Below, in pieces: positions 9,314 through 19,520 of a stretch of 64,000 nucleotides of DNA. Position 1 is the first letter of the stretch; every line of letters begins with the position of its first letter. The notes under the pieces are model-generated. The model did not search any database and was not told the origin of the DNA. It saw only the letters and a list, made by a program, of their open reading frames with translations. The translations under genes were made by a program, and so were the position numbers. The stretch lies in assembly GCF_003855395.1 (NCBI RefSeq), contig NZ_CP034015.1:4474001-4538000 (forward strand). Reading direction: 5' to 3'. The DNA is from Shewanella livingstonensis (GTDB lineage Bacteria > Pseudomonadota > Gammaproteobacteria > Enterobacterales > Shewanellaceae).

Positions 9314-9946
9314 TTATTTTAAATTGGCAAAATATTGCGATAAACCATCAATTTCGGCCGCAGTTAATTTCAACGCAATATTGCCCATCATATTGTCAAC
9401 ATCACCACTGCGAGTGCCATTTTGCCAGGCTAATAACTGGGTTTTAAGGTAACTAGCTTGTTGCCCCGCTAATCGAGGAAATTGCCCACCACCGACTCCG
9501 GATGGACCATGGCAACTGGTACAAGCCGGAATAGTGCGCGACCAATCACCTTGAAATGCTAATGCTTCAAAGGGATGACTAATCACAACCTTGTCGCCAC
9601 GAAATTGTAACGGAATATCTGCCACGGCTTGCTGGCTAAAATATTGTGATACCACCGCAATATTGTCTCCCTGCACGGTGGCAGCCATCGCCAACATAGT
9701 AGGATTTTGCCGTTTACCTGCGTGAAACAAGGTAAGTTGATTAGCAATATATTCAGCTGATAACCCGGCTAAACGAGGGCCGATAATATCGATGCCTTGG
9801 CCTTGAGCACCATGGCAGGAGGTACACAATTGAGCTACGGCAGGCATAGTGGATGGTGGGGAAGATATTTCTGCTGCTTGAGCTTGCATAACATTAACCA
9901 TCGTTATGCCAGCTAACACACTGAGCACGTAAAAGGATGTTTTCAT
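9314..9946 (-). CDS. tsdB: TsdB-like diheme cytochrome c4
   Basis: A 210-residue secreted cytochrome with two similar halves, each with one heme: CTSCHGAQGQG near residue 42 and CTSCHGPSGVGGG near residue 140, and the cytochrome c4 feature of paired PRLAG/SxxYxxxQL segments after each heme. Signal peptide ends QAQA. In tsdBA systems TsdB exchanges electrons with TsdA, and the gene order here fits that. GAGG is placed best for the second of two adjacent ATGs, at 9946. Without the neighbour it would simply be called cytochrome c4. Confidence 0.82.
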   Translation of the reverse strand: MKTSFYVLSVLAGITMVNVMQAQAAEISSPPSTMPAVAQLCTSCHGAQGQGIDIIGPRLAGLSAEYIANQLTLFHAGKRQNPTMLAMAATVQGDNIAVVSQYFSQQAVADIPLQFRGDKVVISHPFEALAFQGDWSRTIPACTSCHGPSGVGGGQFPRLAGQQASYLKTQLLAWQNGTRSGDVDNMMGNIALKLTAAEIDGLSQYFANLK

Positions 9947-10055
9947 CATTACACCTCTTTAGTTATTAACTATGTCATACCACCATAGGCTAAAAAAACT
10001 GAAAAATGAATACGGCAAACGTCCAATAGTTAAACAAAAAACCATTAAGATTAAC

Positions 10056-10089
10056 CAAAAACCCCGCTAATGAAACCATTAATGGGGTT
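10056..10089 (-). terminator. Terminator downstream of metF
   Basis: On the minus strand an imperfect hairpin with a GGGG/CCCC base ends in GGGGTTTTT. It lies about 115 bases past the metF stop. Confidence 0.6.
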
Positions 10090-10205
10090 GGGAGCAATAA
10101 CCACTTTGTCTTTTTGCAACAACTCGGTAGCCATACTAACGGGAGACGTTGGTATGGAAGATATTGGTATAAAATATAAATTGTCAGACCTAAGCTATTT
10201 AGGCT

Positions 10206-11117
<912 letters not shown>

Positions 11118-11168
11118 TTAGGAGCTAATACCAATTAACTAAAATGATTAATTTAACTTGAATAATTT

Positions 11169-11200
11169 AGCCGTTTGGACGTCTATATGTCCATATACTA
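11169..11200 (-). promoter_or_regulatory. Tandem MetJ boxes upstream of metF
   Basis: Consecutive octamers AGCCGTTT, GGACGTCT, ATATGTCC, ATATACTA compare with the met box AGACGTCT at about 6, 7, 5 and fewer matches of 8. MetJ binds as dimers to two or more adjacent boxes. The rest of the 11.2-11.6 kb gap shows no supported gene. Confidence 0.75.
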
Positions 11201-11611
11201 GTTTAACTACATCCTAAGTCAAGCTAAAAAACCACCCATTGGTTAATTTAACCCTAGCGCTAAAATGCAGACAATAAGCGTGGCGCTAATTCACCAGCCA
11301 AATTGCTTGAGTCAGTATAAATTTACGGTACACCAACTACTAGTAGTCGCAATATCCATTTTAATGTACTGCCAATTAAGTGGATTACGTACACATCGTT
11401 ATATTGAACAGTCTTTATTGGCTGCGCCGCGAACCGACACACCATAAGCAATGGGACATGAAATTAACTCAAGATTTAGTATGCGGGTTTGTATACGATG
11501 GAAGCCAAACGTAACCTTAATTAAGCTTTATCCGTTGTTTGATGGGTTAAGGTGAACTGAGTTACTAAGCCAAAATCACTCACGCCGCTGAGACAATTTA
11601 TCGTCATACAT

Positions 11612-11637
11612 AAAAAAGCTACCCTTTAGGTAGCTTT
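11612..11637 (-). terminator. Terminator of the VOC gene
   Basis: AAGCTACC, five-base loop, GGTAGCTT; the A run at 11612-11617 gives six Ts on the minus strand. It lies 28 bases past the VOC stop codon. Confidence 0.8.
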
Positions 11638-11664
11638 GAAGTAATCAACATAACAGTAAACAAA

Positions 11665-12150
11665 TTACTCGTAATCAGTCGCGTAAGTTTCTTCATAGCT
11701 GTGTGAGTAAAGTTCAAACAAGTTACCAAACGGGTCTTCTAAATACACCATTTGTGCTAGCTTGCTGTCGTCTTCTGGGTGGTAACGCATAATATCCATG
11801 CGTACTTTACCGCCATATTGCACAGTCCGAGCAATAGCACCTTCAAAGTCATCTGTTTGCAAACAAAAGTGGAAGATACCAAGACGGGTGAAATCAACTT
11901 CATGACGTTCTTGACGATCGACCATCTCAAACATCTCAACACCAATGCCGTCTGTCGTGACTAAGTGTGCAATATTAAAGCCTTTAAAGCCTTCACCAAA
12001 GACTGCTACACACATTCTACCAATAGCAGTCTTACGTTCTTCTTGCACCTTAGTGTTACCCATTACCACTCGTAAACCCAGCGCTTTAGTATAAAACTCA
12101 ACCGCTTTATCCATATCGCCAACCATCAAACCTACGTGATTCATTTTCAT
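11665..12150 (-). CDS. VOC-family (glyoxalase-fold) protein
   Basis: A 161-residue protein with two vicinal-oxygen-chelate modules: MNHVGLMVGDMDKAVEFYTKA at the start and FHFCLQTDDFEGAI near residue 92, ending MVYLEDPFGNLFELYSHSYEE. Metal-ligand-like residues are His in NHVG, Glu in VEMFE, His in FHF and Glu in FELY. The family includes glyoxalases, epimerases and dioxygenases, and nothing here selects one. A good AGGAGTCAGTT ribosome site fixes the start. It is followed by its own terminator. Confidence 0.8.
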   Translation of the reverse strand: MKMNHVGLMVGDMDKAVEFYTKALGLRVVMGNTKVQEERKTAIGRMCVAVFGEGFKGFNIAHLVTTDGIGVEMFEMVDRQERHEVDFTRLGIFHFCLQTDDFEGAIARTVQYGGKVRMDIMRYHPEDDSKLAQMVYLEDPFGNLFELYSHSYEETYATDYE

Positions 12151-12437
12151 AACTGACTCCTAAAAACTATTAATTGATTCGTTATTTGTTTCAATGGAGT
12201 CATCTTACGCCGAATAAGGTATAAATAAAAATTATCAAACATTATCAAATTAATAATTTAAAATTATTAATTTGAAATAAATAAATAGATTAATTTTATT
12301 GAGCAATGGCTTAATCTGAGTCAATAAGACAAATTTAACACAGCAAAAAAGCTTGAAAGCAATCGAGTAAAATTGAAGTTATGGGATTTATAAGTGAGTG
12401 GTTAAGCACAGAGGCAATGCACAAAGTGTGAGGGAGA

Positions 12438-13025
12438 TTAATGGCCCAGTCTTTCTATTTCAAGCTCTATTAATAATGCGGTATGTGCATCATTTGCAGC
12501 GTATCTTTTCTGATGATCATGTAGCGGAAATATTGACCAATTTGATTGTTGTGCGCTTTTTGATAGCCGTTGATTAAAAAACATCGCAACCGCAACTCTG
12601 GCGCCAACGCGTTGTTTAACATGTGCAAAACGCATCACTTTTGAAGAGAGTTCTTCTGTATTAACTAATTTAATTCCAAATTTTCTAAAAAGAATTTTTT
12701 TATCTTCTTTCAATCCAAAACCGACCTTTCTTATGGTTGGGTCAGATAATATTTCTGCGATTGCAGTAAAGTTTTCATAAAATTTTGTTGGAAATAAGAA
12801 TACTGTAGATTTTGTGGCTATCTGAATTAAATGAGGTCCATCACTTACCTCACCTTTTACAAAACAAGGTTTGCTCTCTGTATCAAACCCTAAACAAGAG
12901 TGTGTTTTTAACTCCGCGATTGCGCTTATCGAGTCTGCTTCGTTAGTGACAACGATGATATTTTCTAGACTAATACCTTCATAAATGGGTAAATCTCGAA
13001 TTTGTTCTTTTGTTGGCCTTTCCAT
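12438..13025 (-). CDS. 3'-5' exonuclease domain protein (DEDDy type)
   Basis: A 195-residue single-domain nuclease of the RNase D/WRN exonuclease superfamily. ExoI motif GFDTES gives D and E; ExoII is in GFGLKEDKKIL; ExoIII is YAANDAHTALL, the Y-x3-D that defines the DEDDy class. It lacks the HRDC domain of RNase D. AAGGA precedes the ATG. Substrate (DNA or RNA) is not predictable. The gene lies alone between AT-rich gaps and next to a dispersed repeat, but its codon use does not stand out. Confidence 0.85.
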   Translation of the reverse strand: MERPTKEQIRDLPIYEGISLENIIVVTNEADSISAIAELKTHSCLGFDTESKPCFVKGEVSDGPHLIQIATKSTVFLFPTKFYENFTAIAEILSDPTIRKVGFGLKEDKKILFRKFGIKLVNTEELSSKVMRFAHVKQRVGARVAVAMFFNQRLSKSAQQSNWSIFPLHDHQKRYAANDAHTALLIELEIERLGH

Positions 13026-13439
13026 TGGATATCCTTACTTTCCAGAGAATGAGTATTTATCTGTGGCGATATTTATAACAGCATAAATCGCTTATTGGCT
13101 TTGTCCAATGCCACATTAAATTATCAGGTAACCATTGGTATAACCTAGATACTAATTGTTTGTTTTACTTACATCTTATCTAGCGTTTTCAGAGTTCATT
13201 ATATTGAGGCCATTAAAGTCTTTCTATAACAGAAAATGTCAATCTGACAAGATGTCAGGTTAGCTTTTTGTATCCGGGTCGTTCTTTGGCATCTGACCTA
13301 TATGGATATGGAAAATGTCATTATGATGTCAGGAACATCATTGACCATGCCACTACAACATCAATTCGTAAATCCATTAACATCAGATTCCCATCGGAAG
13401 CGTTTTCACTTTTATAATAAGATGGGCTGAAGCAGTATA

Positions 13440-13639
13440 AAACGAGGTCAAAAGCTGGATCTATTTCCGTCGCGACCTTTTCGCAATTGTTGTTTTGTAA
13501 ATAACGAAAATGTTGCCGGAACGGCAGCGGTCAATTCTTTTATAAAGAGTAAAGAAGGGATTGCTGTTGATCCCCTTTTGGCCAGTGCAGAGTGAAACCA
13601 TGCGCTCTTAAGCTATTGTGGCCACAGGCCATAAACAAC
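13440..13639. repeat. Interspersed repeat, copy 1 (about 200 bp)
   Basis: This intergenic stretch aligns along its whole length with 39537-39731, sharing blocks such as GACCTTTTCGCA, TTGTTTTGTAAATA, CGAAAATGTTGC, CAATTCTTTTATAA and CAGGCCATAA. Both copies lie outside genes. Fragments are also seen near 46.29 kb. The surrounding 13.03-13.44 kb has no gene; it includes the short repeated word GATGTCAGG (near 13251 and 13324). Confidence 0.7.
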
Positions 13640-13665
13640 AAAAAAGACCATCTAACATGGTCTTT
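13638..13665 (-). terminator. Terminator of metBL
   Basis: AAAGACCAT, loop CTAAC, ATGGTCTTT; the preceding A run provides Ts on the minus strand. It lies nine bases after the metL stop. Confidence 0.88.
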
Positions 13666-13673
13666 CAATCATC

Positions 13674-16067
13674 TTACTCTTGCAGTAAGTCTTTACAAAT
13701 ATGCACCAGATCCGACTGCACTGCCGCAGCAGTCACCTCTCGCCCTGCCCCTGGTCCACGAATAATCAAAGGATTACCTTGATAAAATGCACTGCGAATA
13801 ACAAACACATTATCCCCCGGAGTTAAGTTAGCGTAAGGATGATTATTATCCACCCACTGTAAACTCACTTCGGCTTGTAGTTTACCTTCAACCTTATCTA
13901 ACGAAGCAACATAGCGCAAAACTTTATGTTGCTCTGTGGCAGCAACATATTGCTGCAACAAATCCTCATCTAACTCACTAATACGTGATAAAAAGTCTTC
14001 CAGTGATAACTCGGCCAAGGCTTTAGGCACTAACGAGTTAAGACTAATATCGTCTAACTCCACCGCCAAACCAATCTCACGCGCTAAAATTAACAGCTTG
14101 CGTTGCATATCGCGACCCGATAAATCATCACGTGGATCGGGCTCAGTAATCCCTAAACTGCGTGCCTGAAGCACTAATTCAGAAAACGGTTTACTGCCAT
14201 TATAGTTTTCAAATAACCAACACAAAGTGCCCGAAAAAATGCCACCCACAGCTTCAATGGTATCGCCACTGTTACGCAAATCATTTAGCGCATGTTGAAT
14301 AGGTAACCCTGCGCCACAACTGGCGTTATAACGCCAAAACAAACGGCGGTTACTCAGTTGCTGCTTTAATTCGCGATAAAATGGCAATGGCCCAGAACCC
14401 GCTAACTTATTGGCACTAACAACATGAATACCACGGGCAAATAGCTGTGGATATTGTAAAGTTAACGCGGCGCTAGCACTGATATCCAACGCGACAATTT
14501 CATCGCATGATAACAACGCTAACTGATCAAACAGTTTGTCATAGTCCCACTCAATGCCGTGTTGCTGATAGTCTTGTTGCCATTGATCAAGGTCAATTCC
14601 GTCATTGGAAATTAAGGCTTTTTTCGAGCCCACTAACCCCACTAACTCAACGGTGGCTTCAAGCTCATGATCTAATGCTGGGCTAGCGCGTTTAAATAAA
14701 TCAATCCACGCTTCGCCGATATTACCCACGCCCAGCAATAACACGCCAATGCGCATTCTTGGACCGGCGCAACGGCGATGAACTTTTTGAGTCAATAAGC
14801 TCACTTGAGCTTGCGGCACTAAGGTCACTAAACTTAACGCATCTTGATAAACCGGTTTGGCATCGCGGCTCAATAAGCGGGCAAAGCTGCGCCTAAAGTG
14901 ATGCGCATCGGCACTAACGAGTGCCACTAGGCCTAAATCTGTTTGGGCAATTAACTCTTCAATACCAAATTCACTGCTATGTTGCGTCAGCAGGGCTTGA
15001 ACTTGTTTGTGGCTTTCTAGTGTTAAGGCAAGCTCAAACTTGTGCTGTGCAAGCGACCAATAAGCTAGCGGCGTAATACCTGCTTTATCCAAAATGGTCA
15101 GCAACGGCTCAATGTCTGCGATCATTTTAAAACTAAATAACACTACTTCATTTAAGCTGGTGACCACGGGGGCACTTGCAGATGAACTCAGTGGCGCAAT
15201 TAAGGTAAAGTCGGTGTGTGAGGCATAACTAGAGCGCACAGCTAAACTTACATCTGTATTAAATAATGGTTGTAAGGTGCGTGAATGCAATACCGGCGAG
15301 CCTAAACGTGCTAAGCGATCCGCTTCTGCTAATGACATACTCTTGAGTAATTTTGCATCATTAATTTTATTCGGGTCGGCGTTAAATACCCCTTCAACAT
15401 CAGTCCAAATAGTCACTCGATCAATGTCGGCTAAACTGGCAATTAAGGTGGCACTAAAATCTGAACCATTACGGCCCAGCAGTAACGTATCACCGTGACG
15501 ATTTGCACAAATAAAACCTGTGATAACTAAACGCTCTTGCGGGTGTAAAGCTAACAAGGCTTGCACTTTTTCACGCGATTGTGGCACAAGAATATTCGGC
15601 ACGGCGCCTTCGTCGGCAACTAAAATAGAACATGCATCAACATGAGTCGCTGTCACGCCCATTTCTCGAAGCAATGCGGCCATCAAACGCGCCGACCAAC
15701 GCTCACCAAAACTCACCACTTGGTTTAATTGGTAGTCATTACGTTGCTCTAAAGACAGTAAACTGACTAATTGAGATTTGTCGGTAGACAAACGTTCGCG
15801 TAAATCACGTGCTTGTTCATTTGACAGTAACTGCTCAATTAACGTCTGCTGGTAACTGATTAGAATTTGTAGCTCTTCTTGCCACAATTGACCGCTATCA
15901 CGCAAACTGAGTAATTTATATAAGAAATTAGTCGTTTTTCCGGCGGCGGATACCACAACTAAATCATCACTTTGACCATGTGTAAGCAAAATATGAGCAA
16001 CACGGCGATAGCAATCTGCATCCGCTAAACTTGAACCACCAAACTTATGTAAATGACTTCGCGCCAT
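13674..16067 (-). CDS. metL: Bifunctional aspartokinase / homoserine dehydrogenase II
   Basis: A 797-residue fusion enzyme that phosphorylates aspartate and, later in the pathway, reduces aspartate semialdehyde to homoserine. The kinase domain starts with KFGGSSLADAD and contains GRNGSDFSATL near residue 205. A degenerate ACT-like linker follows. The dehydrogenase begins at LLLGVGNIGEAW near residue 447 and carries the signature GITEPDPRDDLSGRD. It follows metB in the same direction, as in E. coli metBL. Start 16067 is chosen over an upstream ATG because AAGGAGTCAGTA precedes it. Methionine regulation through the metB promoter is expected. Confidence 0.95.
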   Translation of the reverse strand: MARSHLHKFGGSSLADADCYRRVAHILLTHGQSDDLVVVSAAGKTTNFLYKLLSLRDSGQLWQEELQILISYQQTLIEQLLSNEQARDLRERLSTDKSQLVSLLSLEQRNDYQLNQVVSFGERWSARLMAALLREMGVTATHVDACSILVADEGAVPNILVPQSREKVQALLALHPQERLVITGFICANRHGDTLLLGRNGSDFSATLIASLADIDRVTIWTDVEGVFNADPNKINDAKLLKSMSLAEADRLARLGSPVLHSRTLQPLFNTDVSLAVRSSYASHTDFTLIAPLSSSASAPVVTSLNEVVLFSFKMIADIEPLLTILDKAGITPLAYWSLAQHKFELALTLESHKQVQALLTQHSSEFGIEELIAQTDLGLVALVSADAHHFRRSFARLLSRDAKPVYQDALSLVTLVPQAQVSLLTQKVHRRCAGPRMRIGVLLLGVGNIGEAWIDLFKRASPALDHELEATVELVGLVGSKKALISNDGIDLDQWQQDYQQHGIEWDYDKLFDQLALLSCDEIVALDISASAALTLQYPQLFARGIHVVSANKLAGSGPLPFYRELKQQLSNRRLFWRYNASCGAGLPIQHALNDLRNSGDTIEAVGGIFSGTLCWLFENYNGSKPFSELVLQARSLGITEPDPRDDLSGRDMQRKLLILAREIGLAVELDDISLNSLVPKALAELSLEDFLSRISELDEDLLQQYVAATEQHKVLRYVASLDKVEGKLQAEVSLQWVDNNHPYANLTPGDNVFVIRSAFYQGNPLIIRGPGAGREVTAAAVQSDLVHICKDLLQE

Positions 16068-16207
16068 TACTGACTCCTTAAACAACTAATACTTTTATTG
16101 CGACTGCTAGACTTCTAATTTGAAATGAATAGTGTGCAAGTGCATGTTTTACTATTTTACTTAATTTGACCGAAACCACAGCAAACTTAAACTCGAATTA
16201 AGCGAAA

Positions 16208-17377
16208 TTAAGCTGATTTTATCGCAGTAACCGCTGCTAGGCCTGCTTGAATATCGGCTAAGAGGTCATCTGCATCTTCAATACCGACAGATAGTCTCAA
16301 TAAAGTGTCTTTAATACCAGCCTGTTGCCTTGCCTGTGGGTCCATTGCACGATGGGTCATCGTAGCCGGAACGGCGACTAAACTTTCCACTCCGCCTAAA
16401 CTTTCAGCAACACTAAATAAAGAGAGTGCCTGTAAAAAGGCCACAACTTCAGCTTCGCCACCAATTAACTCAAAACTTAACATAGCGCCAAAGCCTTGTT
16501 GTTGTTTTGCGGCTATTTCGTGACCTGGATGATCTTTTAGTCCGGGATAATACACTTTAGCCACTACGCCACTGCTATTAAGTAACTCAACAATTTTTTG
16601 GGCATTACGTTGATGTTCACGAATGCGCACCGCTAAAGTGCGTAAGCCGCGTAAGGTTAAGTAGCTGTCAAATGCTGAACCGGTAAGCCCTAGCGTGTTT
16701 GACCACCAATGTAATAACTCACCCACTTCAGCATCTTTGGCTACTACTGCGCCGCCAACCACATCACTGTGACCGTTAATGTATTTGGTGGTTGAGTGAA
16801 TAACGATGTCGGCACCCAATAGCAAAGGTTGCTGTAATATTGGCGATAAAAAGGTGTTATCAACCGCCACTAACGCGCCTACAGTATGGCAAGCAAGACT
16901 AATCGCATTAATATCGACCACCCGCAGTAATGGGTTTGAAGGGGTTTCTAACCACACCATTTTAGGTTTTTGGGCAATGGCTTTACTGAGTGCTTGAGGA
17001 TCTGTTTGATCAATAACTAATAACCTAAATTGGCCTTTTTTAGCCAAATTAGTAAATAAGCGATAACTACCACCATAACAATCGTGCGGCACAACCAATA
17101 AATCATCTGGCCCCAGTAAACTGGTCACTAGGGTAATGGCGGCCATGCCAGTGCATGTCACCACACCGGTGGCACCTTGCTCAAGTTTTGCCAGTGCCTC
17201 ACCCAAAATACAACGTGTTGGATTACCCGAACGACTGTAATCAAACTCGCGTGGATTGTTATGGCCATCAAATGAATAATTGGTCGATAAATAAATAGGT
17301 GGCACGATAGCACCATGTTGTGTGTCTGTTTCAATACCTTGGCGAACGGCCAAAGTGGCGCTTTGAAGCTTAGTCAT
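16208..17377 (-). CDS. metB: Cystathionine gamma-synthase
   Basis: A 389-residue PLP enzyme that joins O-succinylhomoserine and cysteine to form cystathionine. Signatures: YSRSGNPTRCILGEALAKLE, GMAAITLVTSLL, and the PLP lysine in HSTTKYINGHSDVVGG near residue 198. Length and N-terminus fit MetB closely; O-succinylhomoserine sulfhydrylase is a close alternative, but the divergent metJ and downstream metL support MetB. TAGGAGTCAACT precedes the ATG. Two pairs of near-perfect met boxes lie in its promoter. Confidence 0.93.
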   Translation of the reverse strand: MTKLQSATLAVRQGIETDTQHGAIVPPIYLSTNYSFDGHNNPREFDYSRSGNPTRCILGEALAKLEQGATGVVTCTGMAAITLVTSLLGPDDLLVVPHDCYGGSYRLFTNLAKKGQFRLLVIDQTDPQALSKAIAQKPKMVWLETPSNPLLRVVDINAISLACHTVGALVAVDNTFLSPILQQPLLLGADIVIHSTTKYINGHSDVVGGAVVAKDAEVGELLHWWSNTLGLTGSAFDSYLTLRGLRTLAVRIREHQRNAQKIVELLNSSGVVAKVYYPGLKDHPGHEIAAKQQQGFGAMLSFELIGGEAEVVAFLQALSLFSVAESLGGVESLVAVPATMTHRAMDPQARQQAGIKDTLLRLSVGIEDADDLLADIQAGLAAVTAIKSA

Positions 17378-17410
17378 AGTTGACTCCTAAAATATCACAA
17401 ACACACAAAT

Positions 17411-17487
17411 AGATGTCTAGACGTCTAAATTTACCGAAGAGTTCCCCATCCGTCAATAAAAATAGACGTTTAGACGTCTAAACATCA
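17411..17487. promoter_or_regulatory. MetJ operators between metB and metJ
   Basis: Two arrays. The metB-proximal pair is AGATGTCT-AGACGTCT (17411-17426). The second is AGACGTTT-AGACGTCT-AAACATCA (17464-17487). Consensus is AGACGTCT, so each array has one perfect box. The position between divergent metB and metJ fits repression of metBL and autoregulation of metJ. Confidence 0.92.
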
Positions 17488-17585
17488 AGAAATCTATTTG
17501 CATCGGGATTAAATAGTAGCAATAATTTGACTAGAGATTGTAACGGTTTAAAATCTGCAGCGTATTTATCGTTAAGGGTAAGTTA

Positions 17586-17900
17586 ATGACTGAGTGGAAT
17601 GGCGAATATATCAGCCCATATGCCGAACACGGCAAAAAGAATGAACAAGTAAAAAAGATTACGGTTTCTATCCCTTTAAAAGTATTAAAAGTACTGACAG
17701 ATGAGCGGACGCGTCGCCAGATAAATAATCTGCGCCATGCAACTAACAGTGAACTGTTATGCGAAGCATTTTTGCATGCGTACACAGGTCAACCATTACC
17801 TTATGACGGCGATTTATCAAAAGATCAGCCGGATAGCATTCCAAGTGAAGCGAAAAAGTTAATGGATGACATGGGTATCGAGTGGGAAGAGCTCGAATAA
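17586..17900 (+). CDS. metJ: Methionine repressor MetJ
   Basis: A 104-residue ribbon-helix-helix repressor that uses S-adenosylmethionine as corepressor. The DNA-contacting strand [20 protein letters not shown] and helix [20 protein letters not shown] are nearly those of E. coli MetJ, as is [14 protein letters not shown] precedes the ATG. It is divergent from metB across the met boxes, the arrangement seen in enterobacteria. Confidence 0.97.
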   Translation: MTEWNGEYISPYAEHGKKNEQVKKITVSIPLKVLKVLTDERTRRQINNLRHATNSELLCEAFLHAYTGQPLPYDGDLSKDQPDSIPSEAKKLMDDMGIEWEELE

Positions 17901-17976
17901 TTCACTGCTTAGTGATTACCTCACAGACTTTGAAACTGCCCTATAAAAGAAGCAGTGATGTTTTGAAAGAGAACTT

Positions 17977-18714
17977 ATGATGTCATTTATCGATCCAACG
18001 ACCTTGATTCTGGCATCAATTATCGTGTTTTTTGGCGCGCTAACCCAAAGCTTAATTGGCTTTGGGTTAGCCGTTGTTGCAAGCCCGCTGCTGTATATTG
18101 TTAATCCTCAATTAGTTCCCGTACCCATTATTGTTATGGGTTTTGCCATTTCTGCAATGACGCTTTTTCGAGAGCGTGGCCACCTGCAATTTAATGGTTT
18201 GCAATATGCCTTACTTGGGCGTATTCCTGGCGGATTTTTAGGCGCTGGACTATTGCTGTTTGCCCCACAAGCCATATTAGGGCTAGTAATTGCGGCGATT
18301 GTGTTTATTGCTGTAATTCTTAGTATCTTTCGCTTTACCGCCCCCATTAATCGCCTCAGTTTATTTATCGCAGGGGTATTTTCGGGCATATTTGGTAATA
18401 TCGCAGCCATCGGCGGCCCGCCAATGGCCATTTTGCTTGCAGGCCGAGATGCAAGTCAATTTAGAGCGGCATTATCAGCCTTCTTCGTGTTTAGCTCATT
18501 AATTGCGTTAGCTATATTAGCCATTGTCGGCTTAGTTGAAGTAAAGCATTTATGGTTATCACTGTTATTATTGCCTTCCGTCGTTGCTGGTTATCTTGTT
18601 TCTGGCCGATTAATTGGCCGTGTCGATAAAGACAAAACCCGCACCGCAACATTAATTTTGTGCAGTATTAGTGCAACAATATTGGTAATAAAGTCCACCA
18701 GTGCATTAATCTAA
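17977..18714 (+). CDS. TauE/SafE-family membrane permease (sulfite exporter family)
   Basis: A 245-residue inner-membrane protein with about eight hydrophobic helices in two related halves; FFGALTQSLIGFGLAVV near residue 20 and GNIAAIGGPPMAILL near residue 140 are family hallmarks. Members export sulfite, sulfoacetate or related organosulfur compounds; the actual substrate here is open. It starts 76 bases after metJ and could share its transcript. The 18715-19043 gap downstream holds no gene or site I could support. Confidence 0.85.
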   Translation: MMSFIDPTTLILASIIVFFGALTQSLIGFGLAVVASPLLYIVNPQLVPVPIIVMGFAISAMTLFRERGHLQFNGLQYALLGRIPGGFLGAGLLLFAPQAILGLVIAAIVFIAVILSIFRFTAPINRLSLFIAGVFSGIFGNIAAIGGPPMAILLAGRDASQFRAALSAFFVFSSLIALAILAIVGLVEVKHLWLSLLLLPSVVAGYLVSGRLIGRVDKDKTRTATLILCSISATILVIKSTSALI

Positions 18715-19043
18715 CTAACTTCACTAGCTTCACTAGCCTCACTCACACCACTAGCAGTTTACCCAGTAACACATCCTAGGCGTGGCTGCACATTGCTATG
18801 GCGGCCAAACACCTATCGCTCGCCATATAGTCTTCCTAACAAAATCTTGTTCTCTATACAATAGATCTGCATCACACTCATTCATTAGATTTTATTCAAT
18901 TAACTTTTTTTCAATTAGATTTATCTCATGAACATGATCTACTTCAAATTAACACTACTCCCTTTTAGGTAACATTGTTTACAGCAAAGACATAATGACA
19001 TCTTGCTAATGCACTTCTAATAATAAGCCCTGTAGAGGATAAA

Positions 19044-19373
19044 ATGATGAACACTTACATAAAGGTCGGTATCGCAATCGCCATTGCATTATCTTTTGGT
19101 AGCCAAGTTATGGCAGCTGAAGGTGGTAATCCTAAAAAAGGCAAACACCTGTACAAAAAAGAATGTAAAGCCTGCCACAGTGCCAACAGTGAAGGCCAAG
19201 AACTCACCCCGATGACCAAAACCATGAGCCAGTGGGATCGTTTTTTTACACGCGACATGCACAAGGCTAAACCTGCCGTTTTTGAAGCGTTGTCAGAAAA
19301 AGACTTAAAAGATATTCAACAGTTTTTATATGACCACGCCGCCGATTCAGACCAACCAGCAACCTGCGGCTAA
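19044..19373 (+). CDS. Monoheme c-type cytochrome of the OTR operon
   Basis: A 109-residue periplasmic cytochrome. Signal peptide ends at SQVMA; one heme motif, CKACH, at about residue 42; a methionine ligand is likely in LTPMTKTM; the C-terminal helix is FEALSEKDLKDIQQFLYDH. Two ATGs are adjacent; GAGGAT is better spaced for the second (19047). It heads a three-gene set with a DUF3373 outer-membrane protein and an octaheme reductase, and probably passes electrons to the latter. The same order is remembered for S. oneidensis around SO_4142-SO_4144. Confidence 0.82.
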   Translation: MMNTYIKVGIAIAIALSFGSQVMAAEGGNPKKGKHLYKKECKACHSANSEGQELTPMTKTMSQWDRFFTRDMHKAKPAVFEALSEKDLKDIQQFLYDHAADSDQPATCG

Positions 19374-19473
19374 CGCATTAATGCTGAGTGCCTTTTCGTC
19401 TTAAGCGAAAGCACCAGCCAATAATCAAACTGAAAAAATAGTGGGGCTTAGCCTCAGGGATTTTTACAACAAA

Positions 19474-19507
19474 AATTAGCCAAAATGACTTATTTATTTG
19501 GCTAATT
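19474..19507 (+). promoter_or_regulatory. Perfect inverted repeat just ahead of the DUF3373 start site
   Basis: AATTAGCCAAA and TTTGGCTAATT pair over 11 bases with a 12-base loop. The GGGGAG ribosome site begins right after the hairpin. An imperfect hairpin (GTGCCTTTTCG / CGAAAGCAC) also lies upstream near 19388-19414. Neither is followed by a T run. A role in differential expression or mRNA processing is inferred. Confidence 0.6.
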
Positions 19508-19520
19508 GGGGAGAAAGACC

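Noticed and set aside
11265..11447. A 60-residue plus-strand frame upstream of metF
   Set aside because: No ribosome site or recognisable domain, and the location is regulatory.
18715..19043. A CRP or FNR site upstream of the OTR operon
   Set aside because: Only half-site matches were present (for example a lone TCACA); too weak to claim.
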